Source: Bin5 sp965204705 (GTDB lineage Bacteria > Chloroflexota > Anaerolineae > Caldilineales > Caldilineaceae). From it: a DNA stretch of 64,000 bases. Positions 24,951 to 34,518 of the stretch are shown one piece after another. The stretch covers positions 620,001 through 684,000 of the forward strand of contig OZ242006.1 in assembly GCA_965204705.1 (NCBI GenBank). Direction: 5' to 3'. Both the position numbers and the translations under genes were made by a program. Numbering within the stretch: the stretch's first letter is position 1; the number at the start of each line of letters is the position of its first letter. The notes beneath the pieces are model-generated. The model had not been told where the DNA came from. It ran no database searches and was given only the letters and a program-made list of their open reading frames with translations.

Positions 24951-25836
24951 ACTTCTCTTTTCTTACACGTAGGTCGAAATAGTACAAAACATACGCAGTG
25001 GTATAGAACGGCATAATGAAGATCGGCGCCAGAATCGCGATAGAAATGTAAAGGCCATCCTGCAGTTCTCGATCTAGATCTGAAAACAAGATAGGTAAGC
25101 CAAAACCCAGGAATACATTGATAAGCCCCGCAATCACGCCTGAGATTACAGACAAGAACAAGAGATAGCCAGCAGTCCGTAAGACAAAGTTTCTGCTTAG
25201 ATCCCAACTTCGGCTTAGGGACTCTATCGGCCCTGTTCCCTCCGCCATTATCGCGACGTCGGACATCAACCAGCGGGCAGCCATATAGATGAAAACGATA
25301 AAATACAGGACGCCGGCAAGACAAAACGCCAGTAGTCCTGGTACAGCGCTGTCTAGCACGTTCATAATCGATTCAATTTGGCGTGCCTGCGCATCTATAT
25401 CTTCGGGTGGAACTGGGGTAGTGACGACGTCGCGAAATACAGTAAATGGAAAGTCAGTCGCGAGGAATGTAATCGAAACCGGAATTGCCAGCACGATAAA
25501 CATGCCGGCAAGTACAGCTGTCGACGCCGCCACCATGCCGATGTAGACCAACAAACGGCGCAGGCTGTTCCTTATGGCTGATCTGATCGCAAGCGGCCGC
25601 CCATGCAACGAGTCGACGCAGTGGATAATGATAGCAAGGGATGCAACTGCTTGTACGGGATAAAAGACGATGGAGAAAACTGTGCCACCGAACGCACCCC
25701 TCCCGAGGAAAAAAGCAACTGCTGCGAGTGGGATATAGAAGATGGCGGTTGTACGCAGAAAGACACCGAAGTGGGTACGGTACATTCCAAACGTGCGACC
25801 TATCAACTTGCCGACTGTAAGAGGTGTGGAGGGCAT
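24925..25836 (-). CDS. Multi-pass membrane protein (GPDPase-membrane-domain-like)
   Basis: The ATG at 25836, preceded by GGAAAGC, gives 303 residues. The opening PLTVGKLIGRTFGMYRTHFG, the six or so hydrophobic helices and the segment AIMAEGTGPIESLSRSWDLS, RNFVLRTAGYLL are typical of the membrane family related to the membrane part of glycerophosphodiester phosphodiesterases (DUF975/YciC-like). No catalytic phosphodiesterase domain is present. The role is probably in the membrane, substrate unknown. Confidence 0.65.
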   Translation of the reverse strand: MPSTPLTVGKLIGRTFGMYRTHFGVFLRTTAIFYIPLAAVAFFLGRGAFGGTVFSIVFYPVQAVASLAIIIHCVDSLHGRPLAIRSAIRNSLRRLLVYIGMVAASTAVLAGMFIVLAIPVSITFLATDFPFTVFRDVVTTPVPPEDIDAQARQIESIMNVLDSAVPGLLAFCLAGVLYFIVFIYMAARWLMSDVAIMAEGTGPIESLSRSWDLSRNFVLRTAGYLLFLSVISGVIAGLINVFLGFGLPILFSDLDRELQDGLYISIAILAPIFIMPFYTTAYVLYYFDLRVRKEKYDFGGSKP

Positions 25837-26061
25837 GAGCGCTTTCCAATCGGCTGGAACGGAGTTAAAATCGGTGTGGCACAATTGGCCGCATTACAGG
25901 TTATGTTCACCATGCCTTGCCGCACCGCGAGTCGACCGTTTGAAGGATAGGGGAACAGGAAAACCTGTCCCCCACAGCCGGTGGCCATGAACAGCCTACC
26001 ACGATCAAAATTAACGACCAACACCGACAGGAATTCATCCGATCCATCGCGGTGGACCGTG

Positions 26062-26622
26062 ATGTCTGCGATGCATCCTTCCAGGACATGGGTCTGGGTA
26101 GTCGCAATGGCCGTAGCGCTTGCCGCGGTCGCCGCTTGCTTCGGTCCGCAAACGTCAAACGACTACTACGACAGGGGCGTGGCCAGATTCAATGACGACA
26201 AATACAAGGGTGCCGTTGCCGATTTTACCAAGGCCATCAGCATACGGCCCAAATACATTGTCGCCTACATCGGTCGGGGCAATGCCAGGATCGGACTTGG
26301 TCTGTACCAGGAGGCGATAACCGACTTTGATCAGGCTCTCCAACTGCACCCCGATGACCCCGACGTCTATTACAGTCGGGGCGTTGCTAAGGTAATGCTT
26401 GGTCGATACCGGGGGGCCATAGTCGACTTTGACCAGACCCTGCGGCTGGATCCCGACGACGCCTATGCCTACTACAGTCGCGGCCAGGCCAAGGCCAGCA
26501 TTGGCAGGTATAAGGATGCGACTGCCGACTGGCAAGCATCCCTGGAACTGGCGGAAGAGACGAAGAACAGTGACCTTATAGCCAGCAGTGAACAGAGGAT
26601 CCAGGAATTCGAGCGGAAGTAA
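26062..26622 (+). CDS. TPR lipoprotein
   Basis: Start candidates are ATG 26062 (GGTGG upstream) and ATG 26071; I use 26062. The product has a signal peptide with lipobox (AVALAAVAAC), then DYYDRGVARFNDDKYKGAVA and four to five 34-residue TPR units (x-Y-x-x-A-I-x-D-F-D-Q-A-x-x-L-x-P-D-D), and ends with an amphipathic helix (ASSEQRIQEFERK). TPR lipoproteins act as protein-binding scaffolds at the cell surface. It is the intact counterpart of the IS982-disrupted gene at 13781-15559. Confidence 0.78.
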   Translation: MSAMHPSRTWVWVVAMAVALAAVAACFGPQTSNDYYDRGVARFNDDKYKGAVADFTKAISIRPKYIVAYIGRGNARIGLGLYQEAITDFDQALQLHPDDPDVYYSRGVAKVMLGRYRGAIVDFDQTLRLDPDDAYAYYSRGQAKASIGRYKDATADWQASLELAEETKNSDLIASSEQRIQEFERK

Positions 26623-26858
26623 AGGTGGGCGCCCATTTGCGGCCCAAAACAAGATCAATGTTGGCAGGACCGTCGACCACAAAGCCATTCTCGCTATCGG
26701 GTGGGAAAGAACGATGGTAGTTCGTTCTCTGTAAACGTGCTGTACTACAAAGTGGGATAGTCAAGGTCCCAAATGAACGCACAAAGGCGTTTGGCGACCA
26801 GTGTCGGTAGACCGACCGTTTCCGAACAGACGACTCTCCTTCCAGCGGGAAGACAGCG

Positions 26859-28043
26859 ATGACAATGACGCGCGCGCCCAGGAACCGGATCTGGGAAGTA
26901 GCGATTGCCGCGGCATTTTTCGCGGCGATTGTCGCGGCCGCCGCTTGGGAGTGGATTGGTGACAGCGGCGCCCACTACAACCGGGGCTGGGCCAACTTTG
27001 AGCGTGGTCGATACCGGGCGGCGATCGCCGATTTTGATCACGCTCTGCGACTGGAACCCGACGCCGCCTACATTTACGCCGGGCGGGCCGATGCCAAGCG
27101 CCTTCTTGGTCGATATCGGGAAGCGGTAGCCGACTATGATCGAGCCCTGTTACTGGAGCCCGACATCGCGTATCTTTACGTCAACCGGGCCGGTGCCAAG
27201 TCCGGCCTTGGCCAGTACAGGGAAGCGATCGCTGACTATGATCAAGCTATACGACTGGAGCCCGACACCGCATACATCTACAACAACCGGGCCGGAACCA
27301 AATCCGGCTTTGGTCAATACCGGGAAGCGATCGCCGATTACGACCAGGCCCTGCGACTGAAGCCTGAAACCGCCTACTTCTACGTCAACCGGGCCGGAAC
27401 CAAATCCGACCTTGGTCAATACCGGGAAGCGATCGCCGACTGCGACCAGGCCCTGCAACTGGAGCCCGACAATGTCAGCGCCTATGTTTCCCGGGGAGAA
27501 GCCAAATCCAAACTTGGTGAATATGAGGAAGCCTTCGCCGACTTCGATCAGGCCTTGCGGCTGGAGCCCCGCAGCGCCCGTATCTACACCAGCCGGGGCA
27601 ATGTCAGGTTCGCCCTTGGCCAGATTGAGGAGGCCTTCGCCGACTATGACCAGGCTGTGCGACTGGAGCCGGACAACGGTTATGTCTACTTCCCGAGAGC
27701 CAATGCCAGGGCCGAACTTGGCCAACACAAGGAGGCGATCTTCGACTATGATCAGACCTTGCGTCTGCGGCCTTACTTTGTTGGCGTCTATGTCAACCGC
27801 GCCCAGGCCAGGATCGAACTGAGTCAGTTCCAGAAGGCATTGGCCGACTATGATCAGGCCGCCCGTCTGATGCCCGAGATTCCTCAGGTCTACTTCAAAC
27901 GAAGCCTTGCCAAGGCCGATATGGGTCTATACCGGGAAGCCCTCGCCGACCTGAAAGTCGCACTGATATTTGCGCGCCGGGCTGACGACAGCGACTTCAC
28001 TGCCCGCATCGAAGGAAAGATTCAGGAATTCGAGCAAGAGTAA
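26859..28043 (+). CDS. Membrane-anchored TPR protein with ten repeats
   Basis: The ATG at 26859 follows GGGAAG. The 394-residue product has an uncleaved-looking hydrophobic N-terminus (EVAIAAAFFAAIVAAAAW), and then about ten consecutive 34-residue TPR units with the consensus G-x-Y-R-E-A-I-A-D-Y-D-Q-A-L-R-L-E-P-D-x-A-Y-x-Y-x-N-R-A. Central units are nearly identical at DNA level. It ends with the helix RIEGKIQEFEQE, shared with the other TPR proteins here. It is probably a surface or periplasmic-side scaffold. A decayed relative is at 15725-16020. Confidence 0.78.
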   Translation: MTMTRAPRNRIWEVAIAAAFFAAIVAAAAWEWIGDSGAHYNRGWANFERGRYRAAIADFDHALRLEPDAAYIYAGRADAKRLLGRYREAVADYDRALLLEPDIAYLYVNRAGAKSGLGQYREAIADYDQAIRLEPDTAYIYNNRAGTKSGFGQYREAIADYDQALRLKPETAYFYVNRAGTKSDLGQYREAIADCDQALQLEPDNVSAYVSRGEAKSKLGEYEEAFADFDQALRLEPRSARIYTSRGNVRFALGQIEEAFADYDQAVRLEPDNGYVYFPRANARAELGQHKEAIFDYDQTLRLRPYFVGVYVNRAQARIELSQFQKALADYDQAARLMPEIPQVYFKRSLAKADMGLYREALADLKVALIFARRADDSDFTARIEGKIQEFEQE

Positions 28044-28127
28044 AGAGGTCGAGAATCTGCTGCGCCAAACCGAACGCACTGCTGGCCGCATCGTCCAGCC
28101 GGAGGCTATTCTCGCTATCGAGTAAAG

Positions 28128-28721
28128 TGGGCCCCAAAATCTGGACCACAAGCTAAGGTGTATAATGGAGCAATTCACCAAGCCTGCGGAGGGGCATCAC
28201 GATGGTCAGGAAACGGCGGCGGCACACGGCGGCCTTCAAGTTCCGGGTTGCACTGGAAGCGCTCTAAGGCAGTAAGACGATTACCCAGAAATCGAGCGAA
28301 CACGAGGTTCATGCCAACTTGATTCGGGCTTGGAAACAGCAACTGCTGGACGGCGGCCCCAACGTATTCCCCCGCAAAGGCCACCGCCAACAACTGGAAC
28401 AAGGGAACCATCCAGCAGATCTCAAAGAACAGGTCAAGCGGCTCAAGATGGAAGTCGAACGGTTCACAGGTAGAGTTGCCGGCTCCAGTCAAGAAGAAGC
28501 GAGACAGTCAACATCCGGCATGAAACGCTCAGCGCCAGGCGGAAGTGTGAGTTGCTGGGACTGGATCGACCCTCCTTCTACCATCAAGCGGCGTCCGACT
28601 TCACTCCGAGTCTGCAGTTGATGCGCCTGATCGCGGCAGGCCGCCCGTTGCCGGGCAGAACACTTCGCATCCACCCGAATGCACCCCGTTTTCCCCGCTT
28701 CTTGGTTCTGTCATTGGGGCC
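28128..28721 (+). mobile_element. IS3-derived element with broken orfA and orfB start
   Basis: The left end is GGGCCCCAAAATCTGGACCA, then TGTATAATGGAGCAATTCACC. The orfA frame starts ATGGTCAGGAAACGGCGGCG but has a stop (GCGCTCTAAGGCAG). An orfB opening (GAGTTGCTGGGACTGGATCG, CCTCCTTCTACCATCAAGCG) and the right end (ATTGGGGCCGACC) follow. It has the same internal deletion layout as the element at 23263. Confidence 0.78.
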
Positions 28722-29130
28722 GACCTCGGCCTCGGTTTCTATACGATAAGCATACGGCCAATCTCCCCAATCCCTACGGAAAGCTGGCGAAGTTGCCAAG
28801 GTGCCGCAATCAGGAAGTTTGAAGCACAATTCTGGCGTAATTTCTCTGATGAGATTTGACCGTTTGGGCAGACTGAAGCACAATAGTTCTAATGCATCCT
28901 CTGTCCATTCGCAGTCCTTCCCAAGGCCCTTCGGCATTTACGCAGTCGAGCCCGCGAAGCCCCACAGGCACAGGCAGAGCACGAAGACGGCAACTGCAAG
29001 ACCGCTCGCTCGGTGACCGAAGCGGCAGTTCGTTCAGAGCATGGCAGGTCTAGCTGAAACATGCCGCCACAGCCCCGAAACTCGGCGCCATGGTCGCACA
29101 AACCTTTCGCCCATACAAATGGAGGAGACA
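28722..29130. other. Leader region of zinc-knuckle paralogue B
   Basis: It contains a twice-repeated GAAGCACAAT(A)...TTCT block (28816 and 28876 areas) and the conserved leader segments shared with 21875-22129. No separate gene is supported. Confidence 0.5.
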
Positions 29131-30153
29131 ATGCCCAAGACCCCCTGCAAAGCCTTCAGAAAGGACGGACAACCCTGTCAAGGTCTCGGACAGGAGAAGT
29201 TCGGCGGCTACTGCATCGCCCACGCCCCTGCCGACATAGTATGGGAGTGGCGCTCTAAAGGCGGCCAGGCGTCGTCGGCCGCCGCCAGGGCCGACAAACG
29301 CCTGCCCGACCGCCTGCGCGGCCCCATAGAAAAGCTGCACCAGGGCATGGAAGACCTGGCTGCAGGGGAGTCTACGTCCGCCGTCCTCACTGCACTTAGC
29401 CGCGCCGCCAATGTCCTGGCCATTCTCTACCGCCTCGCCAACTCTGAAATGGACCAGATTCGCGCAGAGGAAGACGCGGTCGCCGCCGCCCTGGTCGCCG
29501 GCGGCTTCGGCGACCAGGACCTCCTCGACAAGGCCGAAGCCATCGCCGCCCGGCAGAACCAGTACAGGATAGACTTCCTGATCGGCCAAGGGCTTGTAAC
29601 GCTTGAAAGCCTGCAGGCCGAGGGCGAAAACCGGCCCGCCCAACCGGTCCTGACCGACGCCGGCAGACGACGCTTTGGCTACCAGCGTCTCACCGGCTAC
29701 ACCCAGCAGGATCTTGACGATCTGAAAGAAGCAATTGTCGTCACCGGTTTTGGCACGGAGCAACTGCCCACCGTACGCGCCATGCTGGCCCAGATGCGCG
29801 TCGCCATGGAAGAAGCCGGGCGCGACCTTGAAAACGATCCCGGACCCGTGCTTGATCCTCTGACCGGCCAGGCCTTCGACGAACTGCCGCCCGGCGTCAA
29901 TGTGGGAAACCTGCCTGCCTCCGACCCCGGCGAAGCCGAAAACGCAGCAGAGATCCTGCAAGACCAGCTCAGAAAGGTAATGGAGCTGACTCGGCAAGTC
30001 GAAGAAGACTACGCCGGCGAGATACAAGAAGAAAGACTCTTCGGGCCGCCAGAGCCTCACTCAGTGGCTGACCTCGTTTCTTCACTTCGTGCCGTCGAAG
30101 CCGAAAGGAACCTGCTCAAGGAAGATGACATTTATCCAATAAATAAAATATAA
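29131..30153 (+). CDS. Zinc-knuckle protein, paralogue B
   Basis: The ATG at 29131 has the same GGAGGAG spacing as paralogue A. The 340-residue product shares the C-x9-C-x11-C-x2-H knuckle (CKAFRKDGQPC, GGYCIAHA) and the helical core (LTALSRAANVLAILYRLANS, AEAIAARQNQYRID), then diverges and is 26 residues longer, with an acidic C-terminus. A shared P-V-L-T-x-A-G-R-x-R-F-x-Y-Q-R-L segment shows that the C-terminal halves are homologous but fast-evolving. The minus-strand ORF of 336 codons here is a GC artefact. Confidence 0.6.
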   Translation: MPKTPCKAFRKDGQPCQGLGQEKFGGYCIAHAPADIVWEWRSKGGQASSAAARADKRLPDRLRGPIEKLHQGMEDLAAGESTSAVLTALSRAANVLAILYRLANSEMDQIRAEEDAVAAALVAGGFGDQDLLDKAEAIAARQNQYRIDFLIGQGLVTLESLQAEGENRPAQPVLTDAGRRRFGYQRLTGYTQQDLDDLKEAIVVTGFGTEQLPTVRAMLAQMRVAMEEAGRDLENDPGPVLDPLTGQAFDELPPGVNVGNLPASDPGEAENAAEILQDQLRKVMELTRQVEEDYAGEIQEERLFGPPEPHSVADLVSSLRAVEAERNLLKEDDIYPINKI

Positions 30154-31092
30154 TTATCAAGCTGTAACCCTCAGCGCTTGGAACTTGGCCTCATCAATCT
30201 CTGGCCCTTTTGCCCTCAAATCATTGCCCGCCCTTTCTTCACAACATGCCGCCGCAACCCCTCACTCTCAACATTCTTGAATTGCCGGTCTCGTCTTCCC
30301 TTCTTCACGCTTTTCCGGTTCGATAGCAACGGCCGGCGACCGGAGAGCATACCGCCCCCAGGCAAAAATGCGAAACACAGCCAGCCGCCCACGGCGAACG
30401 TGTCAACGCTCCGCAAGAAGCTGCCCGCCTACACCACCTGGTTGCCGTCGCGGCCCAAAGTACAGAGCCAGACCCCCTTCGAACGATTGGACCTATTGGG
30501 CTCGGCCGCGCCAATCAATACCTTCCACGAACACCGCACCCGTCCCGGTCAACAGTCGCCGGCGTCCGCCCGCCTGCCGTGCCGCACCAGAGTTTTTCTT
30601 CTCCCAATCTCTCGTAATCTCTCGTACATCTCTCGTACATCTCTCGTACGAGCGTAAGCAAGAGTCCGCCAATGGCTAACCGACACTCAGTCCTTTCAAA
30701 GTCGTTCCGAATTCCTGGCCCGGCATCAACAGGTGGGACGTCGGTTGCACCCGCGCGCCTCTGCCTGAACAGTTCAGCCATCCACCGCGTAAAGGAGGAG
30801 TAACTAACCCCTAACCCCTATAGCCCCCAAAACACGCCTTCGAGCGGACAAAGCGGACATTTTCTATGAAAAAATTCAGAAAAATACCCCCGTCTGTCCG
30901 CCTGATCTCCCCTCACCGACAGCCCGCCGCCCCCCGACCAAACCCGCCCGCCACGCCCAACCCACCCCGCATTTATGCATTATCCGCACCTATCGTGTAA
31001 ACTAGCCACGATTCCGCAAAGCAGCGTCAAACAGTTCACCAGAACTGTGCCAAATAAATCCTTCAATCTTCACAACCGCACAGGAGTAAAGA
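30154..31092. other. Long intergenic region at the accessory/core junction
   Basis: No ORF on either strand is convincing. Positions 30608-30654 hold a run of CTCTCGTA units (ATCTCTCGTAC repeated, ending in the palindrome CTCGTACGAG), similar to the run at 57904-57991. Around 30848-30905 there are GCGGACAAAGCGGACA and GTCTGTCCGCC, an imperfect inverted pair. GC content rises towards the transporter operon. Confidence 0.45.
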
Positions 31093-32652
31093 ATGCTCGC
31101 ACGACGTATCCGCACACTCTCTATCCTAGCCGCGCTCCTCGCCCTCTTCGTCATGACAGCCTGTGTCCCCGCCGACACCGGCGCCGCCGATTCCGGCGAC
31201 ATGGCTGCCGACGAAATGGCCGAAGAAGGCTACCCGGAAGAAATGATCATCGGCATGGGCGCCCTGCCCGTAACCCTCGTGGGCAACACCGTCCCATCCC
31301 TGCAGTCACGCATCTTCTCCAAACTGCTGTACGAGACCCTCGCCGAGCTCAATGAAGAAACCGGCGCAATCGACCCCGTCCTGCTCGAATCCATGGAGCT
31401 GGTCGACGACGTCACCGTCCGTATCGTCATCAAAGAAGGCATCGAGTTCCACAACGGCGAAATCCTCACCGCGCCCGGCCTTGCCAAAACCTTCGAGCTG
31501 CTCCTGGACGCCGACCCGCAGAAATTCACCTGGTCCTTCCGCCAGCTCAACGACTTCGAGTCCTACGAAGTCATCGACGACTACACCATGGAGTTCACCC
31601 TGATCGAACCCATCGATCGCTGGGCCAACCTCTTCGCCAACCACATGCCGCTCGCCCCCGACCACCTCGAAGCGGTCGGCCTTGACGGTTACATCGAAGA
31701 ACCCGTCGGCACCGGCCCCTACAAGTTCTCCTCCTGGCAGCGCGACAGCTACATCACCCTCGAACGCTGGGAAGCCCACCCCGACGGCCCGGCCGTCATC
31801 GAAAAAGTGACCTTCCGCCACATGCCGGAAGCAGCCGTGCGCGTCGCCGCCCTCCAGAGCGGTGAAATCCACATCGCGGCCCACGTGCCCCCGGACCAGA
31901 TCGAAAGCCTAACCGCTGAAGGGTTCGAGCTATACGCCGGTGACAGCATGCAGAGCATGTACGTCGGCATCAACATCTACGGCCGCAACGAAATCCTCAA
32001 TGACGTGCGCGTCCGCCAGGCCATGCTCTACTCCGTCGACCTCGACGGCATGTGGAACACCATCGCCGGCGGCTTCGGCACCAAACTCGACTGCCAGATC
32101 GTCGCCCCCGGCGGCTTCGGCTACAACTCCGACGTCCAGACCTATCCCTACGATCCCGCCAAGGCCAAAGAGCTCCTCACAGAGGCCGGCTACCCCGACG
32201 GCTTCACCATCACAGGCTCCGCCACCACCGGCCGCTACTTCCGCGACCGCACCTTCATGGAGGCCCTGGCAGCCCAGTGGGCCCAGGTCGGCATCATCGT
32301 CGAGATGGAGTACCCCGAGTCCTCCGTCTGGCTGCAGGAACTGATCGACCAGACCCTGCCGCCCATCATGAACATCGGCCTCAACTGGTACCTCGCCGAC
32401 AACACGACCTCCATGTGGGGCCCCGTTGGCGACTCGGCGCCCGATCCAGGCTTCCTTGAAATGACGGCCGCCAAGCGCACCATCGCCGACCCCGTCGAGC
32501 GCGAAGCTGTCGTCCAAGACATCGCCGCCTACATCTGCGACAACGCACAGGCCCTGCACGCCTACACCATTCCGGCCCTCTACGCCCTCAGCCCGGGCCT
32601 GCCGGAACTGTCCTTCAGCAAATCGTTCGAGATCTTCATCCCGACCGAATAA
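31093..32652 (+). CDS. ABC transporter substrate-binding lipoprotein (peptide type, SBP_bac_5)
   Basis: The ATG at 31093 follows AGGAG. The 519-residue product has a lipoprotein signal (LLALFVMTAC) and a family-5 solute-binding domain: ESMELVDDVTVRIVIKEGIE, FHNGEILTAPGLAKTFELL, PVGTGPYKFSSWQRDSYITL and VRVRQAMLYSVDL are characteristic. It would bind oligopeptides or related solutes outside the membrane and pass them to the DppB/DppC-type permeases encoded downstream. ATPase genes are absent from the window, so the complete system must draw them from elsewhere. Confidence 0.88.
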   Translation: MLARRIRTLSILAALLALFVMTACVPADTGAADSGDMAADEMAEEGYPEEMIIGMGALPVTLVGNTVPSLQSRIFSKLLYETLAELNEETGAIDPVLLESMELVDDVTVRIVIKEGIEFHNGEILTAPGLAKTFELLLDADPQKFTWSFRQLNDFESYEVIDDYTMEFTLIEPIDRWANLFANHMPLAPDHLEAVGLDGYIEEPVGTGPYKFSSWQRDSYITLERWEAHPDGPAVIEKVTFRHMPEAAVRVAALQSGEIHIAAHVPPDQIESLTAEGFELYAGDSMQSMYVGINIYGRNEILNDVRVRQAMLYSVDLDGMWNTIAGGFGTKLDCQIVAPGGFGYNSDVQTYPYDPAKAKELLTEAGYPDGFTITGSATTGRYFRDRTFMEALAAQWAQVGIIVEMEYPESSVWLQELIDQTLPPIMNIGLNWYLADNTTSMWGPVGDSAPDPGFLEMTAAKRTIADPVEREAVVQDIAAYICDNAQALHAYTIPALYALSPGLPELSFSKSFEIFIPTE

Positions 32653-32731
32653 GGAATACCGACCGATATAAAAACTGGAGTGAGGAGAACACTCTCTCCT
32701 CACTCCTCTCTACTCTCTTCTCGCCCTCCCC

Positions 32732-33667
32732 ATGCGCGCTTTCGTCATCCGCCGCCTGCTCCAGGCGGTCCTCGTCATATTCCTGGTCGTAACGCTGGTC
32801 TTCTTCCTGATCCGCGTCTCCGGCGATCCCGCCAGCCTCGGCGTCAACCTCGATCCCAACCGCACTGCCGAGGAAATCAAGGAAGAATACGAAGAGATCC
32901 GCCGCAAGATGGGGCTGGACAAGCACCCCATCATCCAATACGCCGTCTTCTGGCAACGCACCCTGCAGCTCGACTTCGGCTACTCCTTCCGCTACGGCGT
33001 GCCCACCACCACCGTCATCTTCGAACGCCTGCCCAACAGTCTCCGCCTCGGAGGTGCGGCCGTCGTCCTCGGCATCGCCCTCGGCCTGCCCCTCGGCATC
33101 ATCGCCGCACTGCGCCGCGGCACCATCGTCGACACCGCCGCCACCATGGGCGCCGTCCTCGGCATCGTCACGCCCCAGTTCTTTCTCGCCATCGTCCTCA
33201 TCATCATCTTTGCCGTACAGCTCAGGCTCCTGCCAACCTCCGGCGTCGGCACCTGGAAACATCTGATCCTGCCCGCCGTCACCCTATCCACCGGCCTCAT
33301 CGCCACCGTCGCCCGCATCGCCCGTTCCGGCCTGCTCGAAGCCCTCGGCCAGGACTACATACGCACCGCCCGCGCCAAAGGCCTCGCCGAACGCGCCGTC
33401 ATCTTCGGCCACGCCCTCCGCAACGGCAGCCTGTCCGTCATCACCGTCACGCTCTCATCCCTGCCCCATCTCATCGGCACCGTCGTCGTCGTCGAAGTCG
33501 TCTTCTCCTGGCCCGGCGTCGGCAACCTCATGGCCCAATCCGTCATGGCCCGCGACTATCCCGTCGTCTTCCTAGACGTCATCCTGTTCTCAGTCCTGAC
33601 CGTCGTCACATTCCTGGTCATGGACATCGTCTACGTAATGGTTGACCCCCGCGTCCGCCACCACTAA
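32732..33667 (+). CDS. dppB: ABC transporter permease, DppB/OppB type
   Basis: The 311-residue product begins MRAFVIRRLLQAVLVIFLVV and has six hydrophobic segments. It contains GYSFRYGVPTTTVIFERLPN and the EAA loop region (EALGQDYIRTARAKGLAE, the ABC-permease motif) followed by FGHALRNG. It forms half of the transmembrane channel. The gene is 79 bp after the binding-protein gene, in the same direction. No obvious Shine-Dalgarno precedes the ATG, as for other genes in this GC-rich stretch. Confidence 0.88.
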   Translation: MRAFVIRRLLQAVLVIFLVVTLVFFLIRVSGDPASLGVNLDPNRTAEEIKEEYEEIRRKMGLDKHPIIQYAVFWQRTLQLDFGYSFRYGVPTTTVIFERLPNSLRLGGAAVVLGIALGLPLGIIAALRRGTIVDTAATMGAVLGIVTPQFFLAIVLIIIFAVQLRLLPTSGVGTWKHLILPAVTLSTGLIATVARIARSGLLEALGQDYIRTARAKGLAERAVIFGHALRNGSLSVITVTLSSLPHLIGTVVVVEVVFSWPGVGNLMAQSVMARDYPVVFLDVILFSVLTVVTFLVMDIVYVMVDPRVRHH

Positions 33668-34001
33668 CCGCCGCCCGTCCACACTCAACCCAGGAGCATC
33701 AGCATCTCCGCCGCCACCAATCCCCCAATCCCAAGCAACACAAAAGCACGGGTTTCCCACTATCCCCTGTCCCCTAATCCCTTGCCCCTGCCTTTCTGGG
33801 CGGTCGGGCCTTCGGCCCTCCCTTGTGCGGGGGGATTCCCCCCGCAACGCCCCCCTTCTGTACACGCCCACCCAGCCGAGTGCCGCCGACCCAACAAGTG
33901 CGCCCGCCAGGCCCCGAATCGCACCAACGAGCGAGACCGAGCCATCGAATCCCGAATCCTCGTTACGTGCCCACGTAACGCCAGTAACGACCTATTGCGA
34001 T
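33668..34001. other. Intergenic region with hairpins and a perfect 9-bp palindrome
   Basis: Positions 33961-33980 read CGTTACGTG-CC-CACGTAACG, a perfect 9-bp inverted repeat with a 2-bp spacer, 21 bp before the next start. Positions 33820-33860 have CCTTGTGCGGGGGGATTCC followed by CCCCGC, a short strong hairpin. No gene is supported. Confidence 0.5.
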
Positions 34002-34364
34002 ATGATTCGTTCACGAAACTACCAGGATCTGATCGTCTGGAAGAAGTCCATTGACCTGGTCAGCAAGCTTTACTCATCTACACGCGCCTTCCCCAAAGAA
34101 GAGCTCTATGGGTTGACCTCCCAGATCAGGCGCGCCGGCGTGTCGATACCCGCGAACATTGCCGAGGGACAAGGCAGAAACAGCCGCGGCGAGTTTCGAC
34201 AGTTCCTCGGAATCGCGCAAGGTTCCTTGGCGGAACTGGAAACCTTGCTGATCATCTCTGGCAATTTGCTCTATCTGAATCCGCAAAACAAAGAAGAACT
34301 ACTGCAAAAGTGTGAAGAAATCGGCCGACTCTTGGCCGGACTAAAAAGGTCGCTCGCCGGTTAG
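34002..34364 (+). CDS. Four-helix-bundle protein (23S rRNA intervening-sequence family)
   Basis: The 120-residue product starts MIRSRNYQDLIVWKKSIDLV and has the family motifs LTSQIRRAGVSIPANIAEGQ, GRNSRGEFRQFLGIAQGSLA and ELETLLIISGNLLY, covering the whole domain. Such proteins form pentameric four-helix bundles and are often encoded in rRNA intervening sequences or scattered as single mobile genes. It sits between the two peptide-permease genes, so it looks like an insertion in the transporter operon. The palindrome upstream may serve its expression. Confidence 0.88.
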   Translation: MIRSRNYQDLIVWKKSIDLVSKLYSSTRAFPKEELYGLTSQIRRAGVSIPANIAEGQGRNSRGEFRQFLGIAQGSLAELETLLIISGNLLYLNPQNKEELLQKCEEIGRLLAGLKRSLAG

Positions 34365-34482
34365 ACGAACCGCCACCATGCCAAAGCCACCGAAAACTCT
34401 AAACGAATATGTGAACATAGAGCACTGTCCAGGTTCATTTGGCCGTCCACTCTAGTTCGCGAATCGACGCTGGCTGAGGGGT

Positions 34483-34518
34483 CAACTAAAAACTAAAAAC
34501 CAGAAACTAAAAACTTGC
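34483..34518 (+). repeat. AC-rich direct-repeat leader before dppC
   Basis: ACTAAAAACTAAAAACC, then AGAAACTAAAAACTTGC, ends directly at the ATG at 34519, where a Shine-Dalgarno sequence would be expected. Related runs precede the starts at 35842 and 42166. Confidence 0.7.

Noticed and set aside
31930..32703. Long minus-strand ORFs (also 34729-35532, 40181-41464, 42307-42873, 43630-44442) opposite the transporter genes
   Set aside because: Glu/Gly/Asp-rich antisense frames produced by the C-ending codon bias of the real genes; no start signals or domains.
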